64,000 nt of DNA from Mucilaginibacter sp. SMC90 (lineage in GTDB: Bacteria; Bacteroidota; Bacteroidia; Sphingobacteriales; Sphingobacteriaceae). The first letter of the stretch is position 1. Each line of letters starts with the position of its first letter. Made by a program: the position numbers and the translations under genes. Location: positions 496,001 through 560,000 of the forward strand of contig NZ_CP094527.1 in NCBI RefSeq assembly GCF_022811725.1, in the 5' to 3' direction. The notes under the pieces are model-generated. The model was not told the DNA's origin. It ran no database searches and saw only the letters and a list, made by a program, of their open reading frames with translations. This document shows positions 8,675 through 17,748 of the stretch, piece by piece.

Positions 8675-9247
8675 ATGTCATCACATCATATAGTACGCGA
8701 AAAGCAGGAGCCCGCTTTACTGGTTTTAAGTATGGATACTTTTGATGAGGAAATGCTTGGGCAGTTGCTGGAGTGGAGCCCTACGGTGATCTGTACAACC
8801 AATACCGCCGAAAAGCTGGATGCCTCGGGCATAAAGGTTGACTGGATAATAGGTGATGGTGAGGCGGGTGATTTACAGTCGGATGTAAAACACATGCCTT
8901 TGGGGGAGGATAATGCAGCGGGTGCCGCTTTAAAATACCTGGTAACGCATAATTACCCCGCGGTTAATGTAATTACAGATGTGCTGGAGCTAAAAGATTT
9001 TTTGTTTTATGCAGATAAAATAAACCTGGTGATTTTCAGGGAGCAGCAAAAGATCTACGCCGTTAATCCGGGATTCAGCAAGTGGAAACCAGCATGCGAG
9101 TTCATTGAATTACTTTCGCACTCCCCGGGTTTGCAACTGAGCGGACTTGAAGCCATGGGCAATAACAGGTATAAAACTACCCACGATGGCTTTTTTACAC
9201 TGCAGTTTGAACAACCTTTTTTGTTCATTGCCGAGGATATTGAGTAG
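8675..9247 (+). CDS. Thiamine pyrophosphokinase-like protein (ThiN-like)
   Basis: A 190-residue cytosolic protein. The segment VDWIIGDGEAGD near residues 50-61 corresponds to the DxxxGDfDS block of thiamine pyrophosphokinases, which transfer pyrophosphate from ATP to thiamin. The EDNAAGAALKYLV segment near 75-87 resembles the D..K.D...A(L)..a block that follows. The usual Asp-Ser of the first motif is shifted or replaced (GEAGD), so catalytic competence should not be assumed. The start at 8675 sits only five bases after a TAnnTTTG-like tacattag, which suggests a very short leader. Neighbouring ThiE-like gene supports thiamin metabolism. Confidence 0.65.
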   Translation: MSSHHIVREKQEPALLVLSMDTFDEEMLGQLLEWSPTVICTTNTAEKLDASGIKVDWIIGDGEAGDLQSDVKHMPLGEDNAAGAALKYLVTHNYPAVNVITDVLELKDFLFYADKINLVIFREQQKIYAVNPGFSKWKPACEFIELLSHSPGLQLSGLEAMGNNRYKTTHDGFFTLQFEQPFLFIAEDIE

Positions 9248-9398
9248 CGAAACCGATAGTTGGTGCGTATAGATAGTATTGGTTCGCTTTTTGAGTAAAA
9301 AATAATTAAAAACGCGTTAAACCGTTTAAACATTTAATAGTCTATATATTTATATCAGCAAAAAAATACCATGCTGATCAGTTAAAAAATCTTTCATC

Positions 9399-10499
9399 AT
9401 GAAAAGGACATATAAAAATCTATTAACAATTGCTTTAGGAGGCTTGTTGAGCCTGTCTTTAGCTTTCAATGCTGATGCACAACGTGGCGGCGGTTCTCGT
9501 GGCGGCGGTGGTGGTGGTGGCGGAGGCGGTTCAAGATCGTCAGGCGGTGGTGGCGGAGGCGGTAGCTTTTCCCGTCCTTCTGGTGGTAGTTTTTCACGCC
9601 CTTCTGCCTCATACGGCGGTTCACGTAGTGCTATAGCTGCGCCACAACGGAGTTATGGTACGGATTCACGTACCAGCGTGGGTTCTGCTCAGCAGCGAGG
9701 CTATGCTGTAAGGCCAAACGGTTCATCTGTAGCGCCACAGCGCAGCTATGGCAACACTGCACGTGTTTATAACGGCAGCCGTGGTTATGCAACTGTCGAC
9801 AGGCGTGTTTACAACGGCGGTCGTGGTACTTATTACAGAGGTGGTTCTTATGCTTCTGGTGGCCGCAGGGTTTATCCTGGCACTTATAGCTACGGTGGCC
9901 GTGGTGGTTACTTTGGCAATCACTACTATTATCCGTACCGTAACTACTACAACTCGTTCTATTATCCACGTTTAGGTTTTAGCATTGGTTTCTTACCATA
10001 TGGCTACTATCCTTTCTGGTGGGGCGATTATCAATATTACTACAGCGATGGTTTATACTACCGTCAGTACAACGACCAGTATACCGTTGTTGAGCCACCA
10101 ATTGGGGCTGAAATAAAAACACTGCCATCAGGTGCTGAGTCAATCATGATCAATGGCGAGCAGTATTACGAGTTAAACGGTGTTTACTATCAGCCATATA
10201 CCAAAGATGACGGTTCAACTGTTTATGTAATTGCCGGTAAAGACGGTCAGTTAAATACCGACCAGGGTAACGGTGATGGAAGCAGCGTTGATCAGGGCCC
10301 GCAAATTGGCGATATTGTAACTCAATTGCCGCCAGATTGCAGAAAGATCAAGATCAACGGCGAGAAGTTGTTTGTTTCTCCTGATGGTTATTACTACCAG
10401 GAAACTCAAAACGGCGACAACAAAGGTTATAAAATTGTAGGTACTCCGTCAGATGATCCTGAAGATAATAACAGCGATCAAAACCCGAACCAACAGTAA
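9399..10499 (+). CDS. Secreted glycine-rich DUF6515-type protein
   Basis: The 366-residue protein has a signal peptide (cleavage near residue 27, ADAQ), then a Gly/Ser/Arg low-complexity region with long runs of Gly (about 30-60), a Tyr/Gly/Arg-rich middle (110-220), and two tandem copies of a small domain near 235-285 and 305-355. Each copy has the pattern LPxxxxxIxINGExxxxxxGxYYQ, typical of DUF6515 proteins in Bacteroidota. It is presumably exported and may be surface-associated; function is unknown. The Gly-codon run at about 9487-9565 is a simple repeat that could vary in length. It is a single-gene unit followed by a terminator. Confidence 0.75.
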   Translation: MKRTYKNLLTIALGGLLSLSLAFNADAQRGGGSRGGGGGGGGGGSRSSGGGGGGGSFSRPSGGSFSRPSASYGGSRSAIAAPQRSYGTDSRTSVGSAQQRGYAVRPNGSSVAPQRSYGNTARVYNGSRGYATVDRRVYNGGRGTYYRGGSYASGGRRVYPGTYSYGGRGGYFGNHYYYPYRNYYNSFYYPRLGFSIGFLPYGYYPFWWGDYQYYYSDGLYYRQYNDQYTVVEPPIGAEIKTLPSGAESIMINGEQYYELNGVYYQPYTKDDGSTVYVIAGKDGQLNTDQGNGDGSSVDQGPQIGDIVTQLPPDCRKIKINGEKLFVSPDGYYYQETQNGDNKGYKIVGTPSDDPEDNNSDQNPNQQ

Positions 10500-10525
10500 T
10501 TAATAAAAATTCAATATATATTATG

Positions 10526-10558
10526 AAGGCTGCATCCGTAATGGGGGCAGCCTTTTTT
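10526..10558 (+). terminator. Rho-independent terminator after the DUF6515 gene
   Basis: Stem aaggctgc (10526-10533) with gcagcctt (10547-10554), followed by T6. Confidence 0.8.
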
Positions 10559-10632
10559 GGTTGAGTCGTTTGAGAGTACCTTCCATAGGGAACGCTCGGA
10601 TTGTGCGGTTCCCTCTTGAGATGGGTATAAGG

Positions 10633-10828
10633 CAATGTCATTAAGTTAAGAAAACTCCTCCAGAGGGGAACAGGTTTGTAGTAATATCATATACCGAAAA
10701 TAACCGTGCCAGAGGTACGGAACACTGGAGTTGTGTGCCTCTGGCACACTAAGACAAACTAACTTTTATTTCTACAAACCTTTTGCACCTCTGGTGCAAC
10801 CTGTCAATCCCTTAACTTAGTGACATTG
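10633..10828. mobile_element. MITE-like element with 18-bp terminal inverted repeats
   Basis: The ends caatgtcattaagttaag (10633-10650) and cttaacttagtgacattg (10811-10828) are inverted repeats with one mismatch. Inside are further inverted arms (aggtttgtag with ctacaaacct; gtgccagagg with cctctggcac). It is 196 bp long with no ORF. No clear target duplication was found. It sits inside the left half of a family D palindrome. Confidence 0.65.
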
Positions 10829-10903
10829 GAGTGTAGGGGTGTGTTTCTGCTTTAGAGCTAATCGCAGAAACACACCCCTGCTACCACTCAACTCTCTCAA
10901 GAG

Positions 10904-11096
10904 CAGGGCTGTTGCATTCTATAATATATAACGCAAGTTCAAGCGTCTTTCGCTTGAATTATAACCAACGTAAGCGTCCACGCTTACGTTTATAACGTAT
11001 TACGGGAGCGTGGACGCTCAATTAGGCTAACGATCAAGCGTAGACGCTTAATCGTGCGAGTTTTTAAGAACTCAATATTAGAACGCAACAGCCCTG
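10904..11096. mobile_element. MITE-like element with apparent 11-bp target duplication
   Basis: This 193-bp element starts cagggctgttgcattcta and ends with the inverted form (one mismatch in 18). The sequence tctctcaagag occurs directly on both sides (10893-10903 and 11097-11107), as expected for a target-site duplication. The interior consists of four short palindromes in a row, each with an agcgt/acgct core (around 10940, 10966, 11007 and 11033). No ORF. The parent transposase is not in the window; the duplication length does not by itself fix the family. Confidence 0.75.
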
Positions 11097-11199
11097 TCTC
11101 TCAAGAGGGGATTTTAAAAACCTATTTAATTATTTCCGGTATTTATTATTTTACTAATTTTTTTAGGATTTAGCGTTTTCTTTTCTGAATTTTACTTTT

Positions 11200-12480
11200 A
11201 TGAATAACCTCCCTCCATTAGCCGAACGTATGCGCCCCAAATCGCTTGACGAGTATGTTGGCCAAAAACACCTTGTGGGCCCGGGAGCGGTACTGCGTAA
11301 AGCCATTGAATCAGGCTCTTTGCCATCAATGATATTTTGGGGGCCGCCGGGGGTAGGTAAAACAACGCTGGCTTATATTATTTCGCAATCATTATTCCGC
11401 CCATTTTTTGCTTTGAGCGCTATTAATTCGGGCGTAAAAGATGTTAGGGAAGTGATAGAAAAGGCATCGCTGTTAAAACAACAGGGCGAGGTGCTGCCGA
11501 TATTGTTTATTGACGAGATCCATCGTTTCTCCAAATCGCAGCAGGATTCATTGTTGGGGGCTGTGGAGCGCGGGATAGTTACACTGATAGGCGCTACCAC
11601 CGAGAACCCATCATTCGAGGTGATTTCGGCTTTGCTATCACGCAGCCAGGTTTATATTTTACAATCTTTATCCGAAACAGACCTGATAGACCTGCTGAAC
11701 AAAGCCATGAAGGAAGATGGGGTTTTGAAGGATAAAAATATCACCATAAAAGATCATGAGGCTTTGCTACGCCTTTCGGGAGGGGATGCCCGCAAGCTCC
11801 TCAATATTTTCGAACTATTGGTAAACGCATTCGATACCCCCGAGATAGTATTAACCGATGAGATTGTACTGGAGCATGTGCAGCAAAACATGGCCTTGTA
11901 TGATAAAACCGGCGAACAGCATTACGATATTATTTCGGCCTTTATCAAATCTATGCGTGGTTCCGATCCTAACGGGGCTGTTTACTGGCTGGCACGGATG
12001 ATAGTAGGCGGAGAAGATCCATTATTTATAGCCCGGCGCATGCTGATCCTTGCATCCGAAGATATTGGCAATGCTAATCCTAATGCTTTGCTGCTGGCAC
12101 AAAGTTGCTTTGAGGCCGTAAATAAGATAGGCATGCCCGAATCGCAGCTTATTTTATCGCAAACCGCTATTTATCTGGCTACATCTCCTAAAAGTAATTC
12201 GGCAACTACTGCTATCGGAGCGGCCATAGCACTGGTGCGCCAAACAGGCGATTTGCCTGTGCCCCTGCATTTGCGTAATGCCCCAACCAAGTTCATGAAA
12301 AATATAGGCTATGGTAAGGATTACAAATATGCCCATAGCTACGAAGGCAATTTTACCGACCTCGATTTTCTGCCTGATGCTATCCGCGGAACAAAAATTT
12401 ACGATCCCGGTAACAATGCGCGCGAAAATGAATCAAAAGAAAAGTTAAGAAAACTTTGGGGCGACAGGTATAAATACTAA
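11200..12480 (+). CDS. rarA: Replication-associated recombination protein A (AAA+ ATPase)
   Basis: RarA (MgsA) is a clamp-loader-like ATPase that acts at stalled replication forks. The 426 residues show PLAERMRPKSLDEYVGQ at the start, Walker A GPPGVGKTT near 50, the Walker B FIDEIHRF near 102-109, the sensor region GATTENPSFEV, and the conserved C-terminal segment with GGEDPLFIARRM and SEDIGNANP, all typical of the family and of its usual length. It is in the same direction as the downstream ABC pair but separated by 68 bases. Confidence 0.93.
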   Translation: MNNLPPLAERMRPKSLDEYVGQKHLVGPGAVLRKAIESGSLPSMIFWGPPGVGKTTLAYIISQSLFRPFFALSAINSGVKDVREVIEKASLLKQQGEVLPILFIDEIHRFSKSQQDSLLGAVERGIVTLIGATTENPSFEVISALLSRSQVYILQSLSETDLIDLLNKAMKEDGVLKDKNITIKDHEALLRLSGGDARKLLNIFELLVNAFDTPEIVLTDEIVLEHVQQNMALYDKTGEQHYDIISAFIKSMRGSDPNGAVYWLARMIVGGEDPLFIARRMLILASEDIGNANPNALLLAQSCFEAVNKIGMPESQLILSQTAIYLATSPKSNSATTAIGAAIALVRQTGDLPVPLHLRNAPTKFMKNIGYGKDYKYAHSYEGNFTDLDFLPDAIRGTKIYDPGNNARENESKEKLRKLWGDRYKY

Positions 12481-12548
12481 TTTAAGCCTTGCTTTCAAAA
12501 GGTATATCTTAAACTAACCTATACCTTAACCCTTAACTGTCTATATCT

Positions 12549-14024
12549 ATGATCACTACCTTTCTCGGGCACGAACTCAAAGCTTTCTGGCGATCAAAAA
12601 ATACAGGGAAAAGTATAGCTATCCGCGTGGTAATGGCGTTGCTTATCCTTTATCTGTTTGCATGCATTTTGTTTGCAGGCCTGTTTTTAGATAAAATTCT
12701 GGCCGAAACTTTTCCCCACGATGATGTGGTGTTTTCTTTTTGCGGCATTATCCTGCTGTATTTTTTGTTTGACCTGGTTATGCGTATGCAATTACAGGAA
12801 CTGCCCACATTAAGGGTGCAGCCTTATCTGCATTTACCTATTAAACGCAATACCGTAGTGTCATACCTGGCATTTACGGCTATGCTTTCGATGTTTAACC
12901 TTTGGCCAATTATACTTTTTGTGCCTTTTGTTTTAAAGGTGGTCCTTACCGATTCGGGCGCTTTACCTGCATTGGCTTTTGTAGTGGCCATTTTGGGCTT
13001 TATGCTTTTCAACAATTACCTGGCGCTGTTTATTAAACGCAAGGCCAATTTAAACGGATGGGTTTTCCTGATTTTTGTAGCAGTGCTGGCTCTCATTATC
13101 ACCGGTGATTTCAGGTTTCACCTTTACTCCGTGCGTAATGTCTCCTATTTATACTTTGGCCATTTGCTTAGCAAGCCAGTGTTGGTATTGCTCCCGGTTG
13201 TGCTTGCTATAGCCATGTATTATATCAATTTTATTTATTTAAAGCAAAATCTGTATCTCGAAGAACTAAGCTCACGCAAAGCATCAGCCTACAAAAGCAG
13301 TACGGAGTTTCCGCTGTTGAGCAGGTTTGGTAAGGTTGGCGATCTGGTAGCTAACGAGCTCAAATTGATCTTCCGGAATAAGCGGCCACGCTCCGCATTG
13401 GTTATGGGTTTGTTCTTTATGTTTTATGGGCTTATATTTTATACCAACAGTCACTACGGTGAAACCTGGTATATTTTTGTAGGCATGTTCATGACGGGCA
13501 TTTTCATCATTAGCTACGGGCAGTTCATGTACAGCTGGCAGGGAGCCCATTTTGATGGCCTGTTGGTAAGCAAGATCAATTTTCGTGATTTCCTGAAGGC
13601 AAAATACCTCTTGTTCACCATGGTATCAACAGTTGCCTTTATTCTTACTACACCATACGCCTATTTTGGCTGGCGCATTGTATTGGTACATTTTGTTATG
13701 TACCTGTGGAATATCGGCATCAACACAACTATTGTGCTGTTTTTTGCCAACCGCAACGCCAAGAGAATTGATTTATCAAAAGGCGCATCATTTAACTGGG
13801 AAGGGGTAGGTGCTACGCAGATGCTGATCTCGTTCCCCCTTATGATCACGCCATATGTTATTTATCTTCCCTTTTCGTTGTTTAAACATGCCGACATTGG
13901 CCTTGCAATGCTGGCTGCGACAGGGATTGTATTTATTTTAACCCGTGATTTTTGGGTTAAAAAACTGGAAGAGGATTTTATGCAAAAACGTTATACCGTT
14001 GCCGAAGGCTTCAGAAATAAATAA
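12549..14024 (+). CDS. DUF5687 family membrane protein, probable ABC permease
   Basis: A 491-residue polytopic membrane protein with about 11-12 hydrophobic segments and a charged cytoplasmic N-terminus. It resembles the DUF5687 family, which serves as the permease partner of ABC ATPases in Bacteroidota. The ATPase gene follows after two bases, which makes the pairing nearly certain. Substrate and direction are unknown; there is no periplasmic binding protein nearby, which favours an exporter. Confidence 0.8.
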   Translation: MITTFLGHELKAFWRSKNTGKSIAIRVVMALLILYLFACILFAGLFLDKILAETFPHDDVVFSFCGIILLYFLFDLVMRMQLQELPTLRVQPYLHLPIKRNTVVSYLAFTAMLSMFNLWPIILFVPFVLKVVLTDSGALPALAFVVAILGFMLFNNYLALFIKRKANLNGWVFLIFVAVLALIITGDFRFHLYSVRNVSYLYFGHLLSKPVLVLLPVVLAIAMYYINFIYLKQNLYLEELSSRKASAYKSSTEFPLLSRFGKVGDLVANELKLIFRNKRPRSALVMGLFFMFYGLIFYTNSHYGETWYIFVGMFMTGIFIISYGQFMYSWQGAHFDGLLVSKINFRDFLKAKYLLFTMVSTVAFILTTPYAYFGWRIVLVHFVMYLWNIGINTTIVLFFANRNAKRIDLSKGASFNWEGVGATQMLISFPLMITPYVIYLPFSLFKHADIGLAMLAATGIVFILTRDFWVKKLEEDFMQKRYTVAEGFRNK

Positions 14025-14026
14025 TC

Positions 14027-14746
14027 ATGATTGAAGTAAGAAAATTAAAGAAGATTTATAACGGTATTTCCGTTGTAGACGTGCCAGCCCTCCAAATAAA
14101 CAAAGGCGAAAGTGTTGGTCTGGTAGGTAACAACGGTGCAGGTAAAACTACCCTGTTCCGCATGGTGCTTGATCTTATCCGCGCAGAAAGCGGCGAGATC
14201 TTATCAAACAATGAAGTTGTAGCGGGCCACGAAAAGTGGAAGGATTACACCGCTGCTTACCTTGACGAAGGTTTTTTAATAGACTATCTCACCCCCGAGG
14301 AGTATTTTTATTTTGTTGGGGGGCTGCACAACCTCAATAGGGCGCATGTTGATGAAGTACTTGCTGGCCTTACAGATTTCTTTAACGGCGAAATTCTGAA
14401 GAAAGGTAAATACATCCGCGACCTGTCAAAAGGTAACCAATGTAAAGTTGGTGTAGCAGCATGTTTATTACAGGAGCCTCAATTATTGATGCTTGACGAA
14501 CCTTTCGCCAACATCGACCCCAGTACCCAGTTCAGGCTTAAAAATCTGCTGAAGGATTTGAACAAAAACAAAGGCGTAACCACCATAGTATCCAGCCATG
14601 ACCTTAACCACATCACCGATGTGTGCGACCGTATATTGCTGATGGAAAAGGGTGTGATCATTAAAGATATCGCCACCAGTTCATCAACGTTGAATGAGTT
14701 GGAGGCGTATTTTGGGGTAGAGTCAGCCTCTGAAAGAGGCATTTAA
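14027..14746 (+). CDS. ABC transporter ATP-binding protein
   Basis: The 239-residue ATPase has Walker A GNNGAGKTT near 35-43, a signature motif LSKGNQCKVG near 131-140 (a variant of LSGGQ), Walker B LLMLDEPFANIDP near 152-164, and the switch histidine in SSHDLNH near 189. It pairs with the DUF5687 permease two bases upstream to form an ABC-2-like transporter. Transport substrate is not evident. Confidence 0.92.
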   Translation: MIEVRKLKKIYNGISVVDVPALQINKGESVGLVGNNGAGKTTLFRMVLDLIRAESGEILSNNEVVAGHEKWKDYTAAYLDEGFLIDYLTPEEYFYFVGGLHNLNRAHVDEVLAGLTDFFNGEILKKGKYIRDLSKGNQCKVGVAACLLQEPQLLMLDEPFANIDPSTQFRLKNLLKDLNKNKGVTTIVSSHDLNHITDVCDRILLMEKGVIIKDIATSSSTLNELEAYFGVESASERGI

Positions 14747-14751
14747 TATAA

Positions 14752-14843
14752 CTATGTCATTACGAGTGCAGCGTGGCAACCGCACGGAAGCATAGCCGCC
14801 CTGTACAGTATGCGATTGCCACGCTGCGCTCGCAATGACATAG
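14752..14843. repeat. Dispersed palindromic repeat, family B, copy 2
   Basis: Starts ctatgtcattacgag and ends cgcaatgacatag. Arms gtggcaaccgcacggaagc and the inverted gattgccacgctgcgctcg. It begins six bases after the ABC ATPase stop codon and lies between convergent genes. Confidence 0.85.
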
Positions 14844-14886
14844 TTTTTCTTTTTTTTGTTGAATAGATCTACAATTAAGCCCTGTT

Positions 14887-16128
14887 TTACGGAGCTGGCG
14901 CTGCTGCCAGTAAATCATCCGTCAACTTCTCAAACTCGCTGATAAATTCTGTATAATGCTCGCCGGTGCCCGGACCGCTGAAACCGGTATGGATCTTTTG
15001 CACATCGCCGCTTTTATCAATAATAATAGTGGTAGGAAAACCAACCACTTTTGATAACATGGGCAGGCTTTGGGCTGTTTGTTTTTTATCGCTGGTATAT
15101 CCGGTTATCAATAATGGATAGGTTACTTTAAACCTATCTTTTACCTGCAGCAGCGCTTTCTTTGATTTCTCAAAATCGGTAGACCGCTCATAAGCCAAAC
15201 CAATTACTTCAACACCTTTGTTGTGATATTTTTTGTAGTAATTAACCATATAGCCGGTTTCATCAATGCAATTTGGGCACCATGAACCCAGGATCTGTAC
15301 AATCACTACTTTGTTTTTAAACCGGGCATCATCAAGCGATACTGTTTTGCCATCAAGGTCTTTAAAGCTAAAGGCTAATTTTTTATATCCGGGCTTTAGT
15401 GATGTAAGCGAATAAGCATCGGGGAGTTTGGCGTTTTCATCTTTTACTGCCGCCCACGATTGGACTGCCGAATACCCTGCATAAAACTTACCGTTAGTTA
15501 AGGTTTTATCATCACTGATAACAGCGGTAAAAGTATAAGCATGGCCTCCGTCAAAAGTTGACAGGTAAAGTTTGTTGCCGCTCACCGAACCCTCAAGGTA
15601 ACGGTAATCTCCGGTGGTGGTTAAAAACGTTCCAGTAAGTTTGTTGCCCTCCTGTTTAAACTCGCCAACCGTTGTATCACGGCCTTCGCCTTCACCAAAT
15701 ATTGCCGACCAGCGGCCGCTGATATTAAAAGCAGGTTTTTCGGGGTTTTTAAAAAAGCGCCATGAGGTATTAGGTACAGCACTAAACGGCACTAAAAGAT
15801 CATTATCGGCCAGGTGCCTTACCCAATTGCCGCTAAGACTATCGCCATTAAATTTTAATTTAAAATCAGAGTTGAACAGCGGCATGTGGATAAATACCGA
15901 ATCGCCTTTGGTAGTAACATCAGTTACTTTAAAATGCTCGGCACCGTTAATGATAGCCAGTTGTTGTTTGCCGCCGGCGTTATTAACCTCAAAATTAAAT
16001 GGAATTTCGGTGCCTGATTTGGTTTTGAGCGCACCGCGCCATTCGCCGATTTTGAGTTTGGTTTGAGCAAAGCCGGTTTGCAGAAATAATAATCCGCAAA
16101 CACCGGCTGCGATATTTTTGAAAGTCAT
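14887..16128 (-). CDS. TlpA-like thioredoxin-fold protein with N-terminal unknown domain
   Basis: 413 residues with a signal peptide (about 1-21, ending TGFAQ), so it faces the periplasm. Residues 25-240 form a beta-rich region of unknown role; residues about 250-400 are a TlpA/AhpC-TSA type thioredoxin fold with the redox motif GSWCPNC. Such proteins reduce or isomerise disulfides or sense redox state. The AAAPAP tail is low complexity. A promoter-like TTG-N20-TACCTTTG lies upstream (16164-16195). Confidence 0.82.
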   Translation of the reverse strand: MTFKNIAAGVCGLLFLQTGFAQTKLKIGEWRGALKTKSGTEIPFNFEVNNAGGKQQLAIINGAEHFKVTDVTTKGDSVFIHMPLFNSDFKLKFNGDSLSGNWVRHLADNDLLVPFSAVPNTSWRFFKNPEKPAFNISGRWSAIFGEGEGRDTTVGEFKQEGNKLTGTFLTTTGDYRYLEGSVSGNKLYLSTFDGGHAYTFTAVISDDKTLTNGKFYAGYSAVQSWAAVKDENAKLPDAYSLTSLKPGYKKLAFSFKDLDGKTVSLDDARFKNKVVIVQILGSWCPNCIDETGYMVNYYKKYHNKGVEVIGLAYERSTDFEKSKKALLQVKDRFKVTYPLLITGYTSDKKQTAQSLPMLSKVVGFPTTIIIDKSGDVQKIHTGFSGPGTGEHYTEFISEFEKLTDDLLAAAPAP

Positions 16129-16163
16129 ACTTAAATATATAGTCTACTTAATCTATATACTTT

Positions 16164-16195
16164 CAAAGGTATAAAAACAACGCCGTTATTTCAAC
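16164..16195 (-). promoter_or_regulatory. Bacteroidota-type promoter for the TlpA-like gene
   Basis: On the minus strand gttg, 20 bases, tacctttg: a good match to the TTTG/TAnnTTTG consensus. It is 36 bases before the start codon and overlaps the 3' end of the acyl-CoA dehydrogenase gene. Confidence 0.6.
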
Positions 16196-17325
16196 AATCC
16201 GCGCGAAATGACAATTCTTTGAATTTCAGACGTTCCCTCGTAAATCTGTGTTATTTTGGCGTCCCGCATCAGGCGTTCAACGTGATATTCCTTCACATAA
16301 CCATATCCGCCATGAATCTGTACCGCTTCGGTAGTAGTACGCATAGCCACTTCAGATGCATAAAGTTTTGCCATGGATGATGCCTGGGCATAGGGTTTTC
16401 CGTGGTCTTTAAGCCAGGCTGCTTTGAGGCACATGAGGCGGGCTGCTTCAATTTCAGTTGCCATATCGGCCAGCTTAAACTGGATCGCCTGGTGATCGGC
16501 CAGCGGTTTACCAAAAGTTTTACGGTCTTTGGCATATAGTTTAGCCAATTCATAGGCACCGGATGCTATACCCAAAGCCTGTGAAGCAATGCCTATGCGG
16601 CCGCCATCCAACACGCTCATGGCAAACTTAAATCCAAAACCGTCTTCGCCAATGCGGTTTTCTTTAGGCACTCTAACGTCAGTAAACATCAGCGAGTGAG
16701 TATCCGAGCCACGGATGCCCATTTTGTTTTCCTTAGGGCCCACAGTAAAGCCGGGCATTCCTTTTTCAACAATAAAGGCGTTAATGCCGTGATGCTTTTT
16801 GGCAGCATCAGTTTGGGCTATTACAATATAGGTGGATGCGGAGCCGCCGCTGGTGATCCAGTTTTTGGTGCCGTTAAGCAGGTAATGATCGCCCTTATCA
16901 ATAGCTGTGGTGCTTTGTGATGTGGCATCAGAGCCGGCTTCCGGTTCCGAAAGGCAGAAAGCGCCAATACATTCGCCCTTAGCCAATGGAGCCAGGTATT
17001 TTTGCTTTTGCTCTTCGCTGCCATATTTTTCCAGCCCGTAACATACCAGCGAATTATTGACAGATACAACTACGGAGGTAGATGCATCAATTTTTGAAAG
17101 CTCTTCCATTACCAGCACGTATGATATGGCATCCATACCGGCACCACCATAGTTAGGGGATACCATCATGCCCAGGAAGCCCAGTTCGCCAAGCTTCTTT
17201 ATCTGTTCGGCAGGGAATTTTTGTAATTCGTCGCGTTCAATAACACCAGGCTTCAATTCTGTTAGCGCAAAATCACGAGCTGCCTGGCGAATCATTTTTT
17301 GTTCTTCGGTCAGTTCAAAATACAT
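16186..17325 (-). CDS. Acyl-CoA dehydrogenase
   Basis: A flavoprotein that introduces the alpha-beta double bond in acyl-CoA in fatty-acid or branched-chain amino-acid breakdown. I chose the ATG at 17325 (MYFELTEEQ) giving 379 residues; a longer frame would add 13 residues not seen in the family. Family signatures are CLSEPEAGSD near 125-135, the W-I-T-S-G-G stretch, and the C-terminal QIHGGYGY and IYEGTSEIQR, where the Glu of YEGTS is the usual catalytic base of short-chain enzymes. Chain-length specificity is not clear. No beta-oxidation neighbours are present. An 18-bp perfect palindrome lies 30 bases upstream. Confidence 0.92.
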   Translation of the reverse strand: MYFELTEEQKMIRQAARDFALTELKPGVIERDELQKFPAEQIKKLGELGFLGMMVSPNYGGAGMDAISYVLVMEELSKIDASTSVVVSVNNSLVCYGLEKYGSEEQKQKYLAPLAKGECIGAFCLSEPEAGSDATSQSTTAIDKGDHYLLNGTKNWITSGGSASTYIVIAQTDAAKKHHGINAFIVEKGMPGFTVGPKENKMGIRGSDTHSLMFTDVRVPKENRIGEDGFGFKFAMSVLDGGRIGIASQALGIASGAYELAKLYAKDRKTFGKPLADHQAIQFKLADMATEIEAARLMCLKAAWLKDHGKPYAQASSMAKLYASEVAMRTTTEAVQIHGGYGYVKEYHVERLMRDAKITQIYEGTSEIQRIVISRGLLK

Positions 17326-17354
17326 GGGTATAATTAAAGCATAAATATATAAAT

Positions 17355-17372
17355 TACTATGCATGCATAGTA
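17355..17372. promoter_or_regulatory. Perfect 18-bp palindrome upstream of the acyl-CoA dehydrogenase, possible operator
   Basis: tactatgcatgcatagta reads the same on both strands. Without a loop it is poor as an RNA hairpin but is the right form for a dimeric repressor site, for example of a TetR-type regulator responding to acyl-CoA. No regulator gene is adjacent. Confidence 0.45.
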
Positions 17373-17383
17373 AAATTGTAAAT

Positions 17384-17410
17384 AAAAAAAGAGAGCTTTT
17401 TTTGAAGCTC
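17384..17410 (-). terminator. Intrinsic terminator on the minus strand without an obvious upstream gene
   Basis: On the minus strand a gagctt/aagctc stem (17405-17410 with 17393-17398) is followed by T7. No minus-strand gene lies before it, so it would end a short non-coding transcript or act as an attenuator in the acyl-CoA dehydrogenase leader. Confidence 0.5.
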
Positions 17411-17748
17411 CCTTTCCCCTAATTAATTTAAACTATTGATTAAACCCAAAACAAAGAACAAAAAATCTCAACTTGGGCGTCTGAGAATTCAATTTAATTT
17501 TTCACAGGTAGATGTTACTAAATCTTTTATTTTTCACAGATGATACAGGGCGAGTATTTCTATACAAATCTTTTGCCATAATTATAAAATTGTGGCATTA
17601 ATATTTCATGTTTAAACGTTAGTTGTTGGTTTTTATAAAAGAATAATATCTGCATATAAAATGTACCGACGTTATTTTATCTTTAGTTTATACAAGAACA
17701 TAAAATATTAAATAAACCGATCTTATTGTGTTTTTGACTGGTTTTTAA

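Larger units (their letters stand above)
10598..11111. repeat. Family D palindrome broken by two nested elements
   Basis: The outer parts (gattgtgcggttccctcttg at the left, ctctcaagagggg at the right, and the central arms aggggtgtgtttctgc and gcagaaacacacccct at about 10834-10878) match the intact family D copies at 36015 and 42375. Two other inverted-repeat elements (10633-10828 and 10904-11096) interrupt it. No gene is present in this 700-base gap. Confidence 0.7.

Noticed and set aside
9631..9969. ORF of 112 codons antisense to the glycine-rich gene
   Set aside because: A shadow of the low-complexity coding strand; rich in Cys and His without any fold signature.
10598..11111. Possible CRISPR array
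   Set aside because: The repeats are inverted and irregularly spaced, with no equal-length spacers and no cas genes.
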